A stretch of 11,461 nt of DNA from an uncultured Panacagrimonas sp. (lineage in GTDB: Bacteria; Pseudomonadota; Gammaproteobacteria; Nevskiales; Nevskiaceae). How positions within the stretch are numbered: position 1 is the stretch's first letter; each line of letters begins with the position of its first letter. The stretch is taken from the NCBI GenBank assembly GCA_946481265.1, contig CAMLNE010000107.1, positions 1-11,461 on the forward strand, written 5' to 3'. Made by a program: the position numbers and the translations under genes. The notes under the pieces were generated by a model. The model did not search any database, was not told the origin of the DNA, and was given only the letters and a program-made list of their open reading frames with translations. This document shows, piece after piece, positions 1 through 7,137 of the stretch.

Positions 1-769
1 GAGAAATGCACGTTATTTCGAGATGGACGTCAGTGAGCGAGAAATCGGACTCGTTGAGTGACGCAAGCTGAACCAGAATCGCACGTTGCCAGATGGAGAA
101 GTATTCGGCAGCGTCCCGCCAATAGTCCTTGTTCGTGTCGATCGGTGACGAGTATCCGCTATAGCCCGACCGCTCATAGTCAGGTAGGTCTTTGGTGAAT
201 ATAAGAAACGACTTCTCGAACTCGTGCGGGAGCGGACTGTCTGGCGGGGTCAAAAACTGCAGGCTGAATTGCGGGTCACCTCTATCTGCGGTGGCAGCGC
301 CCATCATCGCGATCTCGCGAGGCGATGCGACACCAGTCGCGCTGCCTCTGCGCACGTAGACGGTATCCTTCGTGAGCTTGCCGTAGTCCTTCTTCAGATA
401 GAAAGGCCTTTGTTGCTTCGGAATCGAGATGACTCCGATGAGAACTCCCTCGAAGAGTCGCTCTTCGTAATGGAATCTCAGCTTCGGTTCTAACTTGGCA
501 TTGATGAACTGCTGTATGCGTGAGTCATCCATGGCGCCCTCAGCGGCCAAGCCAACCACTTCGGCCGGGTGAGGCGAGCGCTCTCTGAATCCGATCAAAA
601 TGTACGCCGTGCCCTGTCGGTGGGTGTTAGCGAGCGCGATTACATCCTTCAGGAGCTCGGACTTCTCTTCGTCGGTTGCTTTCGAGAACGGATATCGGTC
701 CGCTTTGTAATCCAGATCGGAGCTCTCCCCGCGATGGCGCAGCTCTTCAAGTAGGGCGTCAGTGATCAT
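1..769 (-). CDS. AlbA_2/Schlafen-like putative DNA-binding (ATP-binding-type) protein, partial
   Basis: I translated the reverse strand from the ATG at 769-767. It gives an open frame of 256 codons that runs off the left edge, so the C-terminus is missing. Residues about 13-135 resemble the AlbA_2 (Schlafen AlbA_2) domain: an early acidic start with ESSDLDYK, the helix KSELLKDVIALANT, the strand YILIGF followed by EVVGL, and the closing pattern YVRRGSATGVASPREI. Family members are often annotated as ATP-binding or transcriptional-regulator proteins, and many sit in defence or mobile regions; their biochemical role is mostly unknown. The part after residue about 140 is not recognised. An in-frame TGA lies upstream with no other ATG, GTG or TTG between, which supports this start, although no clear ribosome-binding site is seen. 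Codon use (ATA, CTA, TTA, AGA present) differs from the GC-rich genes after 1320 and suggests horizontal acquisition together with the neighbouring Mrr remnant. Confidence 0.8.
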   Translation of the reverse strand, partial: MITDALLEELRHRGESSDLDYKADRYPFSKATDEEKSELLKDVIALANTHRQGTAYILIGFRERSPHPAEVVGLAAEGAMDDSRIQQFINAKLEPKLRFHYEERLFEGVLIGVISIPKQQRPFYLKKDYGKLTKDTVYVRRGSATGVASPREIAMMGAATADRGDPQFSLQFLTPPDSPLPHEFEKSFLIFTKDLPDYERSGYSGYSSPIDTNKDYWRDAAEYFSIWQRAILVQLASLNESDFSLTDVHLEITCIS

Positions 770-990
770 GGCGAGGAATATGAATGATTTCGGGGTGCGG
801 CCCGCTCACGCGTATAGGGTTGCCGCCGGATATTACGGTAGCTCTGCCGGCCCCACGGAAGCGAAGCTCGATTCCTGACGGTGTCCAGTCGGCGTCATCG
901 GATTCAAGGCGTCAGGCGGTGATCAAGCGGCGGTTAGCGATGGTCCGCAGCTGACACGAAGCCGCTAGATGGCAATATCTACCGCTTTGG

Positions 991-1298
991 CTACTTGCGC
1001 ATAGCAATCGTCGGCGCGCCACAGATCCGAAATCGCTCACATCCCCAGAAATCAGGCCTCCCGGCCTTGCCGTTTCTGCGCACCATCTTGATGCCGCATG
1101 TCGGACAAGTCGGAGTTGTGTAATCGCCGCGCGTCACGTCATTCAGAAGCACCGTCTGTTCGGCGGCCGAAAATGATCGAATCTGCTGGAGTAGATCCTC
1201 TCCGCTAATTAGCTTCAGGTGCTTTCCGTCAGCGAACGCCTTGGCGTCATCCGTGAACCCCGACAGGCCGTAGAACAGTGCGAGAGTTGCGTTGTAAG
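991..1298 (-). pseudogene. C-terminal remnant of an Mrr-type restriction endonuclease with topoisomerase-like zinc ribbon
   Basis: The reverse frame ending at the TAG at 993-991 encodes about 102 residues resembling the C-terminal third of Mrr-family restriction endonucleases. The segment LSGFTDDAKAFADGKHLKLI followed by SGEDLLQQI matches the end of the Mrr catalytic fold (usually GxFTxxAxxFA and LIDGxxL). It is followed by a zinc ribbon of the DNA topoisomerase C-terminal type with cysteines in CPTC, FWGC and RIC. The catalytic D-QxK part and all N-terminal sequence are absent: the homology stops at about 1298, exactly where a short dispersed repeat (1299-1319) begins. Upstream of that the frame only reads antisense through the haloacid dehalogenase. 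No start codon belongs to the fragment, so it is treated as a truncated, non-functional gene. Intact relatives cleave modified or foreign DNA. It shares the lower-GC composition of the AlbA_2 gene to its left, and the two are separated by about 220 non-coding bases. Confidence 0.75.
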
Positions 1299-1319
1299 AA
1301 AGGGGCCAGGCTCGAATTT
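1299..1319 (+). repeat. Dispersed GGGGCCAGGCTCGAAT repeat, copy 1 (forward)
   Basis: This is a 21-base match to the family whose shared core is AGGGGCCAGGCTCGAATTT. It marks the junction between the Mrr remnant in low-GC sequence and the high-GC sequence holding the dehalogenase. It is identical over its length to the copies at 3314-3336 and 4551-4573. Confidence 0.85.
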
Positions 1320-1355
1320 CACCCCCAAGCCGACCACCGCCCGCGTCGAGCGGTT

Positions 1356-2042
1356 TCAGCTGCGGCGGGGCAGCAGCAAGGGCAGCAGATCGGCGAGTGC
1401 GCGGATTTCCACCGTCGGTGGCGTCGGCAGGCGCTCGCGCGGTTGGGCGTAGCGGTTGCACCAGGCCACCTGGAAGCCGAACTGCGCGCCGCCGGCCGCG
1501 TCCCATCCGTTGGACGACACGAACAGGATGTTGCGTGCCGGGACAGCCAGGCGATCGACCGCCAGCTGGTAGACGTTCGGGTGCGGTTTGTAGATGCCGA
1601 GCTCGTCCACCGACAGGATCGCATCGAAGTGCGCAGCGACGCCGGCGTGCCGGCAGGCACCACCGACCATGTCGGCCGTGCCATTGCTCAGGATCGCCAT
1701 CGGCAGGCCGGCGCCACGCAGCGCGGCCAGCGTGTCCGCGACCTCCGGGAACACGTCCAGTTCGCGGTACAGTCCCAGCAGGCGTTCGCGCAGGCCCGCG
1801 GTGCGTAGCTGCAGCGTGTCGAGCGCGAAATCCAGCGCCTCGGCGGTGAGCTGGTCGAAGGGCACGTAGGCGCCCATCAGCGAGCGCAGCCAGGTGTACT
1901 GGACCTGCTTGGCACGCCACAGCTCGGACAAGGCGGCGGCGCGGTCACCGACCACGTCGGCCACGCCCGCCGCGGCGGAATTGAAGTCGAGCAAGGTGCC
2001 GTAGGCGTCGAAGACGCAGGCGCGGATGTCGTGGACGGTCAT
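1356..2042 (-). CDS. L-2-haloacid dehalogenase (HAD superfamily, haloacid dehalogenase type II)
   Basis: This 228-residue cytoplasmic protein hydrolyses short-chain L-2-haloalkanoic acids to D-2-hydroxyacids with inversion of configuration. All residues of the type II active site are present: nucleophile D12 and T16 in FDAYGTLLD, R43 in the helix LWRAKQVQYTWLRSLMG, S119-N120 in ILSNGT, K152 and Y158 in YKPHPNVYQL, and S176, N178 and D181 in FVSSNGWDAAGG. The spacing and the length are typical of L-2-haloacid dehalogenases. The ATG at 2042-2040 starts just before the first strand (IRACVFD), as expected for the family; the Shine-Dalgarno is weak (GGAACC). It lies about 75 bases downstream of the HopJ-like gene on the same strand and could be cotranscribed with it. 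The stop at 1358-1356 is about 37 bases from repeat copy 1. The natural substrate may be any small haloacid or an unrelated phosphate or halide ester; the intact catalytic set makes dehalogenase the best reading. Confidence 0.93.
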   Translation of the reverse strand: MTVHDIRACVFDAYGTLLDFNSAAAGVADVVGDRAAALSELWRAKQVQYTWLRSLMGAYVPFDQLTAEALDFALDTLQLRTAGLRERLLGLYRELDVFPEVADTLAALRGAGLPMAILSNGTADMVGGACRHAGVAAHFDAILSVDELGIYKPHPNVYQLAVDRLAVPARNILFVSSNGWDAAGGAQFGFQVAWCNRYAQPRERLPTPPTVEIRALADLLPLLLPRRS

Positions 2043-2117
2043 TTCAGGTTCCGATGAAGGAGGGAAGGGTCGCGTCGCTTGTCGCGCGCGCTCCGACGCA
2101 GCGGGCCGCCCGGCGGC

Positions 2118-2461
2118 TCAACGCGGCCGCAGCGCTTCGCCGTCGAAGTCGATGCCGGCCCAGCCGCCGCGCATGAAACTGCGGATGTTCGGGTGGTCCT
2201 GCCCCTGAGGATGCGGCAGCACGTCCTCGCGGTAGTAGCGGCCGAAGCAGGCCAGCGTCTGCGCTCGCTCAGGCCTTGCAGCCGGGCGAACGCGAACAGC
2301 TTGCAGGAGCCGGCGTTCTGGCCCGCGGCGTTCCCGATATCGCCGTTGCGGAACGCGGTGGGCGTGTACCCGTAGTGGGCATCGATGATCTCCATCGTCT
2401 CGGAGAATTCGATCTGCTGCGGGGTGTCGCCCAGGCGTTGCAGGAAGCCAGGCAGGGACAT
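2118..2461 (-). pseudogene. HopJ-family (type III effector HopJ-like) protein, frameshifted
   Basis: The reverse strand encodes a small HopJ-family protein in two frames. From the ATG at 2461 the first frame gives MSLPGFLQRLGDTPQQ, then a block with HYGYTPTAFRNG and SCKLFAFARLQGLSE, which is characteristic of the family. At about 2261-2268 the reading shifts, and the other frame continues with LACFGRYYREDVLPHPQG and NIRSFMRGGWAGIDFDGEAL to a stop at 2118. Adding one base restores one continuous protein of about 114 residues, the usual family length. The break is therefore a one-base deletion or a sequencing/assembly error. The family is named after a Pseudomonas syringae effector but is widespread in bacteria without type III secretion, and its function is unknown; no secretion genes are seen here. 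An upstream ATG at 2506 would add 15 residues. The gene precedes the dehalogenase on the same strand and is divergent from the LysE exporter. Confidence 0.85.
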
Positions 2462-2636
2462 GGGCGGTTGCGGCGTGGAGGTTTCGCGCAGTGTATGCGC
2501 GGACATGAACCGGGTCCGAGCTGCTGCCTAATGCCAGGCCATCCGGGACCGGATCGGCCGACCCGACGATCGCGGCCCTGCGTCGCGCCGGGTCAGAATG
2601 GCGGGCCCGCGTCCTTGCCGGCGCCATCCCGCCGCC

Positions 2637-3278
2637 GTGCCGACCGTTCAAGCCCTCGCCGTCTTCGTCGCCGTGACGATGGTCTACAGCCTGGTCCCCG
2701 GCCCGGCGGTGCTGCTGATCGTGTCGCGCGCGATGCAGTACGGCACCCGCATCGGCGCCGCCTCGGTCGCCGGCATCACGACGATGAACCTGCTGTTCAT
2801 CGTGCTGGCGGCGCTCGGCGTCGGGGTTCTGGTGAAAGGCTTTCCGCGGCTGTTCCTGGCCCTGCAGTGGGTCGGCGCGGCGTACATCGCCTGGCTGGCG
2901 ATCCAGACCATCCGCCATCCGGTGGCGCCGGCGCAGCTTGCGTCGGCACCGGCGGCCACGGCGCCACCACGCAGCCTGCGCGCCGTGTGGTTCGAGGGCG
3001 TGGTGGTGCAGGGTTCGAACCCGAAGGCGCTGCTGTACCTGGTCGCGTTCCTGCCGCAGTTCGTCGATGCACAGGCCGGCCCGGTCGCGACGCAGATGGC
3101 GGTGCTGTGTGGCATCGGCACCCTCGTCGATGTGCTGGTGCTGGCCGGCTATGCCTGGCTTGGCGGTCGTGCAGTGCGCTGGACGACGCGGCCCGGCGCG
3201 GCGCGCGCCTTCGCCTGGACCGCCGGCAGCCTGCTGCTGCTGGCGGCGCTGGGCGTCTCCGGCATCTTCCAGCGCTGA
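2637..3278 (+). CDS. LysE/RhtB-family amino-acid exporter
   Basis: This 213-residue inner-membrane protein (from the GTG at 2637) has the hydrophobic layout of the LysE/RhtB translocators, with about six transmembrane segments. These carriers export amino acids such as lysine, threonine or homoserine, or small metabolites, using the proton motive force. Diagnostic features are PGP at residues 21-23 at the end of the first segment, RAMQYGTRIGAASVAGI after it, the GAAYIAWLA segment at 80-88, and NPK (128-130) in GSNPKALLYLVAFLPQFVD. An ATG at 2598 would add 13 residues rich in P and R that do not fit the family; the GTG places the first membrane segment at the usual distance. The substrate cannot be told from sequence. 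It is divergent from the HopJ-like gene and convergent with the alpha/beta hydrolase, with two repeat copies just after its stop. No LysG-type regulator is adjacent. Confidence 0.85.
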   Translation: MPTVQALAVFVAVTMVYSLVPGPAVLLIVSRAMQYGTRIGAASVAGITTMNLLFIVLAALGVGVLVKGFPRLFLALQWVGAAYIAWLAIQTIRHPVAPAQLASAPAATAPPRSLRAVWFEGVVVQGSNPKALLYLVAFLPQFVDAQAGPVATQMAVLCGIGTLVDVLVLAGYAWLGGRAVRWTTRPGAARAFAWTAGSLLLLAALGVSGIFQR

Positions 3279-3313
3279 GTGGGACGCGGCGGGTCTGTCA
3301 GTGCGAAAAGTGT

Positions 3314-3336
3314 AAAAAGGGGCCAGGCTCGAATTT
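3314..3336 (+). repeat. Dispersed GGGGCCAGGCTCGAAT repeat, copy 2 (forward)
   Basis: This 23-base copy begins with five A residues and ends GAATTT. It lies in the 146-base gap between the convergent LysE exporter and alpha/beta hydrolase genes. It is followed after 3 bases by copy 3 in the same orientation. Confidence 0.9.
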
Positions 3337-3339
3337 GTG

Positions 3340-3360
3340 AAAAGGGGTCAGGCTCGAATT
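3340..3360 (+). repeat. Dispersed repeat, copy 3 (forward, GGGGTCAGG variant)
   Basis: This copy is 21 bases long and differs from the consensus by a C-to-T change (GGGGTCAGGCTCGAATT). It is in tandem with copy 2. A tandem same-strand pair here contrasts with the inverted arrangement at 4491-4575. Confidence 0.88.
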
Positions 3361-3424
3361 CACAATTGCGCCTGATGCTGTTCATGCTGCCTCAAGCGGC
3401 TGCCGCACCTCGCACGAGCCTCGA

Positions 3425-4336
3425 CTACCGCAAGCCCGCCCTCTCCAGCCACGCCTCCCCGCGCGCCAGCAATTGCGGGATACGCGGATCGTCTTCTCCA
3501 CGCAGGTGGCCTCCCGGTTCGGTCTCGAACTCCACGGAGGCGTCCGATGCCGCCAGACCGCGACGCAGGGACGCGGTTGCGGAGGCCGGGATGAGGTCGT
3601 CATCGGCGGCCGACAACATCCAGGCGCGTTGATGGGCCTGCAGCCGCGCCGCGGCCGCGGCGATATCCGGAACCCCGGCGTACCCGCACAGCGCCCAGGC
3701 CAGGGCGCGGATCGGGGCCTGCGCCCAGGTGCTGCGTTCCGGCGCCCAGCGCTCGATCAGCCGATGCGCGATCACCTGGGGGACGTCGGCGAAGCCGTGG
3801 ATCAGTCCCAGGCCCGGCACGCCGTGATCGGCGGCCGCGACGACCGCGAACGGGGCGCCCAGACTGACGCCGATGATGCTGATCCGCCCCGGATCCACGT
3901 CCGCCCGTGCGGCAAGCTGGCGGTACAGCAGCCCCATGGTCTCGAGGCTGTCGTGGATGCCGCGCCTGGCCGCAGGCAGGCGCTTGAGGATCCCGACGAG
4001 CCCGGCGCCGCGCCCGGGCATTTCCAGTGGGTAGTCGAAGGAGGCCAGCAACGTGGCTTGCGTGGGCTGCACCAGGTCCAGCGCGGCCGCACCGGTTTCG
4101 AAGCCCCCGAACAGCATGATGGCGGGGAGCTTTGCGGGAGACGATGCGTCGGCGGGTCGCAGCACGCGCGCCCTGACCACGCGGCCACTGTCCAGTTGCA
4201 GATCCAGGCGCTCCTCGAAGTAGCCCGCCGCCGCTGCCGCACAGGGCTGGGTTGCAAGCATCGAGATCGCGAGCAGAACGAGCAGGATGGTGGTTCGGCC
4301 TGCGCGTGCCGCTGGGAGGGCTGGCGCTGCATTCAT
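3425..4336 (-). CDS. Exported alpha/beta-hydrolase (serine esterase/dienelactone-hydrolase-like)
   Basis: This 303-residue protein starts at the ATG at 4336-4334, preceded by a GGGA-like ribosome-binding site. The N-terminus is a Sec-type signal: positive residues (R11, R14), a hydrophobic run TTILLVLLAISMLATQ, and a likely cut in the alanine run near residues 33-37, so the enzyme probably acts in the periplasm or outside. The body has the alpha/beta-hydrolase order: the strand PAIMLFGGFE, the nucleophile elbow GVSLG with S158, an acid in SAADDDLIP (one of D245-D247) and a catalytic-type histidine H277 in EPGGHLRGED. This fits a serine hydrolase acting on an ester or similar bond, but the substrate is unknown. 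A longer frame to 4477 runs through repeat-derived sequence and is unlikely. It is convergent with the LysE gene and lies downstream of the DUF1302 gene on the same strand, from which a terminator and repeats separate it. A decayed copy of its 3' end appears at 7138-7320. Confidence 0.82.
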   Translation of the reverse strand: MNAAPALPAARAGRTTILLVLLAISMLATQPCAAAAAGYFEERLDLQLDSGRVVRARVLRPADASSPAKLPAIMLFGGFETGAAALDLVQPTQATLLASFDYPLEMPGRGAGLVGILKRLPAARRGIHDSLETMGLLYRQLAARADVDPGRISIIGVSLGAPFAVVAAADHGVPGLGLIHGFADVPQVIAHRLIERWAPERSTWAQAPIRALAWALCGYAGVPDIAAAAARLQAHQRAWMLSAADDDLIPASATASLRRGLAASDASVEFETEPGGHLRGEDDPRIPQLLARGEAWLERAGLR

Positions 4337-4490
4337 TCGCTGTTCCCGAATCGGAACGAAGGGGCCTGGTCCCTTTATTCCTTTATTGATCCGCAATAAC
4401 TGCCTGCAGAGTTGGAAGGAATTCAAGCGAGGTTGCAACTCGATGCGAGCCAGGTCGCTGCCGATTCGCGGCGGCACGGGGCCGCGCGTG

Positions 4491-4513
4491 AAATTCGAGC
4501 TTGGCCCCTTTTT
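4491..4513 (-). repeat. Dispersed repeat, copy 4 (reverse)
   Basis: On the reverse strand this reads as the family consensus with one change (CCAAGCTCGAA instead of CCAGGCTCGAA). It is separated by 12 bases from copy 5 in the same orientation, like the tandem pair at 3314-3360. Confidence 0.88.
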
Positions 4514-4525
4514 AGGCTTATCCCG

Positions 4526-4548
4526 AAATTCGAGCCTGGCCCCTTTTT
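4526..4548 (-). repeat. Dispersed repeat, copy 5 (reverse), left arm of palindrome
   Basis: This is an exact 23-base consensus copy in reverse orientation. Together with copy 6 and two extra bases on each side it forms a 25-base perfect inverted repeat (4524-4548 with 4551-4575) around a 2-base centre, AG. Confidence 0.92.
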
Positions 4549-4550
4549 AG

Positions 4551-4573
4551 AAAAAGGGGCCAGGCTCGAATTT
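4551..4573 (+). repeat. Dispersed repeat, copy 6 (forward), right arm of palindrome
   Basis: This exact consensus copy is the mirror of copy 5. The combined palindrome could form a strong RNA hairpin or DNA cruciform. It ends in an A-run on one side of the centre and a T-run on the other, so its outer flanks are the GC-containing CGAAATTCGAG type, not a classical terminator tail. Confidence 0.92.
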
Positions 4574-4642
4574 CGAAGCCTGGGCCGATCTGAAGCCAGT
4601 GGGCTAAACCGCGCAGCGCCGAGGGGCGCCGCAAGCACAAAC

Positions 4643-4671
4643 GACCGGGGCGGCATTGCGCCGCCCCGGTC
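4643..4671 (-). terminator. Probable Rho-independent terminator of the DUF1302 gene
   Basis: A perfect 12-base stem (GACCGGGGCGGC at 4643-4654 pairing with 4660-4671) closes a 5-base loop. It begins 24 bases beyond the DUF1302 stop codon on the reverse strand. The following reverse-strand sequence is GTTTGTGCTT, a modest T-rich tail. Position and stem strength support a terminator; the interrupted T tract keeps confidence moderate. Confidence 0.7.
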
Positions 4672-4694
4672 TGTTCATCAGTGCCGATCCGCAC

Positions 4695-6779
4695 TCAGAA
4701 CTGGTACGAGGCCCGCACCACGAACTCGTCCGCCCAGTCGACGCTCTGCAGGGCGTTCTTGTTCTCGCCGCCGTACAGGTTGCCGTTGACGTGGTTGTAG
4801 AGGAAGTCGAACGTCAGGTCGTTGCCCGGGCTCCAGCGGAAGCCGCCCTGGACGAACAGTCCGCCTTCCACGTCCATCAGCGCCGCCGCGGTCACGCGGT
4901 AGATGTAGTCCGGGAACGGCTGCATCAGCGCCACCACCACGTTGTTGCTTCCGCCCTTCTTGTTGTCGCCGCACTGCTTGGTCTTGCGGTTGAACTCCGC
5001 CGCCACGGTGCCCGGATCGCCGCCGGTGCCGCCCTGGCAGCCCAGGTGGAAGCCGAACATGTTGGAGTCGGACTGATGCAGGGCCTGGAACACCATGTAG
5101 GTGGCCGGGAATTCCTGGAACCAGCGGTGGTACTTCTCCAGCACCAGTGCCGTGACCGTCTCGTCCGACTCGATGAAGTCGCGTGACAGCGACTTCTCCG
5201 TGAAGGTGCGCTTCGGGGTGTAGTGCGTCTCGAGGTTGATGATGAGCTGGTCGAGCAGTGACCCCGGGTCGGCCTCCACCACGTAGCTGGCACCGATGCC
5301 GTACACCTCTTCCTTGTGGTACTCGTGGATGAGGTGTCCACGCATGCCGCCGCCATTGAACTCGCCCGCGGCCAGACCGCCGCCGATGGAGAAGAACAGG
5401 TCGAGCTCACGCGCCGCTGCCACCGCGCTGCCGCCCACCTCGGAACCGGCAAGCAGGCCGGTGAACGGCTGGAACTCGCGCACCAGCGTGTTGAGGCCTT
5501 CCACGCCGTCCAGGCGGGTGCTTCCGGCGAACGTGAACCATTCGTTGGCGGACCACACACCGGTGGGATCGGCCTCGAGCGGCGTGCCGGCCATGATGGC
5601 GCCGGTGCCGGGCAGGCCCGGAAGATCCTTGACGGCGCCCGACGCGGTCCAGCGGAACGTGCCTTCGTGGCGATAGCGCTGCGTGGCGATGAACTGCAGG
5701 CCCCAGTTGCCGAAGTTGCCGCGCAGGCGCATGCCGTAGTTGAAGTCTTCGCCGCGGTGCTTCTCGGTCCAGGTGTCGTGCACCGAGAACTGCGAGGGGA
5801 TCAGGTTGTACGGCGTGTTGGCATTGGGGAACACCGAGGGCGTGAACAGCTGCGCGTAGGCTTCCGCCTCCCACTCGTTGGTTGCCTGCCAGATCACGCG
5901 AACGCCAGGAGAGGAGATGCGCTCGTCGGCGTACTCCTCCAGCGCGTCGTCGAGAATCAGGTGGCGACGCAGGTCCAGGCCGTTGGGGACGTCGAACACG
6001 CGGAAGAACAGCGCCTGGCCCCAGGCAATCTGCTGCTGACCGACACGCAGCAGCACCGGCCCGGACAGGATGTCCACGTACAGCGAGGCGAAGTCCGCCA
6101 TGTAATCGGTGCCGCACAGCTCGAGGTAGTTGACGCAGCTCTTGCTGCCGTCGTTGAAGTCCCCGTACTTGAAGTAGCTGCTCCTGCGCTGGTTGAAGCC
6201 CGCCGGGTTGGCCGGGTCGCCGAAGGCGTCGCGGGCATCGCCGCGCTCGAATTCGTCGTACGTGCCCATGTCGTAGACGGTACGCAGGCTGGAGAAGAGC
6301 TGGACGTTCGAGCCGAAGCGGACGCCCATGTCGAACTTTCCGCGCAGCTGGTTGAGGTTCCAGTCGTTGTCACCGCGCGAGGTGCTGCGCGGCGCGATGC
6401 TGGGCACGCCCGGCGCCACGTTCAGCAGATCGGTGATGGTGCTGTCCAGGGCGCCGCCCAGGAAACGCGCGAGGTCCGGCGCGGCGACACCCGGCAGCAG
6501 CGATTCCGCCAGGCCTGCGATCGAACCGAGTCCTGCAGAGGGGAAGGCGCTGCGCCCGGTGTTCTTGCCGTTGAAGGGGTTGGTGCGCTGGTTGTTCGGA
6601 TTCTCGTCCGGGTCGGTGCGGAAGGCCGAGTCGAAACGAAGGTAGCCGCTGAAGCTGAAGTCGACGTTGCTGAACAAGCCCTCGTCGGCAACGGCCGGGA
6701 ACGAGGCGAACGTGCCGGCCGCCGCCAGCGCGATGGCGCCAAGGCCCAGGCCGCCCCTGAACTTCTTCGCCGTCGTCAT
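4695..6779 (-). CDS. DUF1302-family outer-membrane beta-barrel protein
   Basis: This 694-residue protein starts at the ATG at 6779-6777. Residues 1-31 form a signal peptide: the positive start MTTAKKFR, a glycine/alanine-rich core, and a cut after AVA before DEGLF. The mature part alternates short strands with loops and has blocks typical of DUF1302 proteins: FSGYLRFDSAFR near the start, LRGKFDMGVRFGSNVQLFSS, VLLRVGQQQIAWGQALFFRV with VFDVPNGLDLRRH, and SPGVRVIW. The C-terminus RASYQF ends in phenylalanine, the usual signal for outer-membrane barrel insertion. Two cysteine pairs (SCVNYLELC; GCQGG with KQCGDN) probably make loop disulfides. The family is often encoded with DUF1329 proteins and near catabolic genes for hydrophobic substrates, so a role in uptake across the outer membrane is inferred; no DUF1329 gene lies in this window. 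Upstream ATGs at 6869, 6863 and 6854 would put 25-30 polar residues before the signal and are less likely. A terminator hairpin lies just past the stop. Confidence 0.88.
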   Translation of the reverse strand: MTTAKKFRGGLGLGAIALAAAGTFASFPAVADEGLFSNVDFSFSGYLRFDSAFRTDPDENPNNQRTNPFNGKNTGRSAFPSAGLGSIAGLAESLLPGVAAPDLARFLGGALDSTITDLLNVAPGVPSIAPRSTSRGDNDWNLNQLRGKFDMGVRFGSNVQLFSSLRTVYDMGTYDEFERGDARDAFGDPANPAGFNQRRSSYFKYGDFNDGSKSCVNYLELCGTDYMADFASLYVDILSGPVLLRVGQQQIAWGQALFFRVFDVPNGLDLRRHLILDDALEEYADERISSPGVRVIWQATNEWEAEAYAQLFTPSVFPNANTPYNLIPSQFSVHDTWTEKHRGEDFNYGMRLRGNFGNWGLQFIATQRYRHEGTFRWTASGAVKDLPGLPGTGAIMAGTPLEADPTGVWSANEWFTFAGSTRLDGVEGLNTLVREFQPFTGLLAGSEVGGSAVAAARELDLFFSIGGGLAAGEFNGGGMRGHLIHEYHKEEVYGIGASYVVEADPGSLLDQLIINLETHYTPKRTFTEKSLSRDFIESDETVTALVLEKYHRWFQEFPATYMVFQALHQSDSNMFGFHLGCQGGTGGDPGTVAAEFNRKTKQCGDNKKGGSNNVVVALMQPFPDYIYRVTAAALMDVEGGLFVQGGFRWSPGNDLTFDFLYNHVNGNLYGGENKNALQSVDWADEFVVRASYQF

Positions 6780-7137
6780 GGTCTGTGCCCGGCTGTCCGG
6801 GACTGCCGGGTGCCGCGACGCGCCGCGCGCGCCCTCGCGTGTGCTGCTGATCATCGAAGACATGGTCATGTTTGCGGTGGGTGAGTGATTGACGCGCGCG
6901 GATCCCCGGCCGTTGGCCGATCGGCTCAGCACACATGGGAAGGACCGCGGGCCGCCACGTCGAGGACGTGAAGCGGGCGCACGCGCGACCAGAGGGCCAG
7001 CGTCTCATTGCCGGGCGTTCAAAGAACGACACGAAGGGGTGGGTTCGGTGACGGGCGCGCGTTTCAGCGCTCCTCGCAGGCCGCCCCGGCTTACATCACC
7101 CTGACATCCGCCTCATGCGCCGCGGCCTGGACAGCCG

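Larger units (their letters stand above)
4337..4694. other. Repeat-filled intergenic region between hydrolase and DUF1302 genes
   Basis: There is no gene in these 358 bases. The right part holds a terminator-like hairpin (4643-4671) and three repeat copies (4491-4575). The left part holds a degenerate repeat-like stretch at about 4358-4374 (GGGGCCTGGTCCC, itself partly palindromic) lying in the presumed 5' leader of the hydrolase gene. The stretch 4385-4485 shows nothing recognisable. The hydrolase promoter must lie here, but no convincing -35/-10 pair was identified. Confidence 0.6.

Noticed and set aside
224..754. Two forward open frames near the left edge
   Set aside because: Both are antisense to the continuous AlbA_2-like reading on the reverse strand.
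895..960. Possible integron attC-like site (palindromic stretch with GGTTAGCG)
   Set aside because: The GTTRRRY and RYYYAAC core sites are not both present, and no cassette layout or integrase is seen.
991..1920. Long reverse frame that could be called a 309-residue protein
   Set aside because: Only its last ~102 residues are Mrr-like; the rest is an antiphase reading through the real dehalogenase gene and the repeat.
2118..2461. HopJ as evidence for a type III secretion system
   Set aside because: The family is common in bacteria without such a system, and no secretion, chaperone or hrp-box-like element was seen.
3314..3360. Short tandem repeats as a CRISPR array
   Set aside because: Only two copies 3 bases apart with no spacer-sized gap and no cas genes; the same unit occurs inverted elsewhere.
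5316..6884. Long forward open frame antisense to the DUF1302 gene
   Set aside because: Composition is typical of an antisense shadow in GC-rich DNA; the reverse strand has a signal peptide, family blocks and a barrel-type C-terminus.
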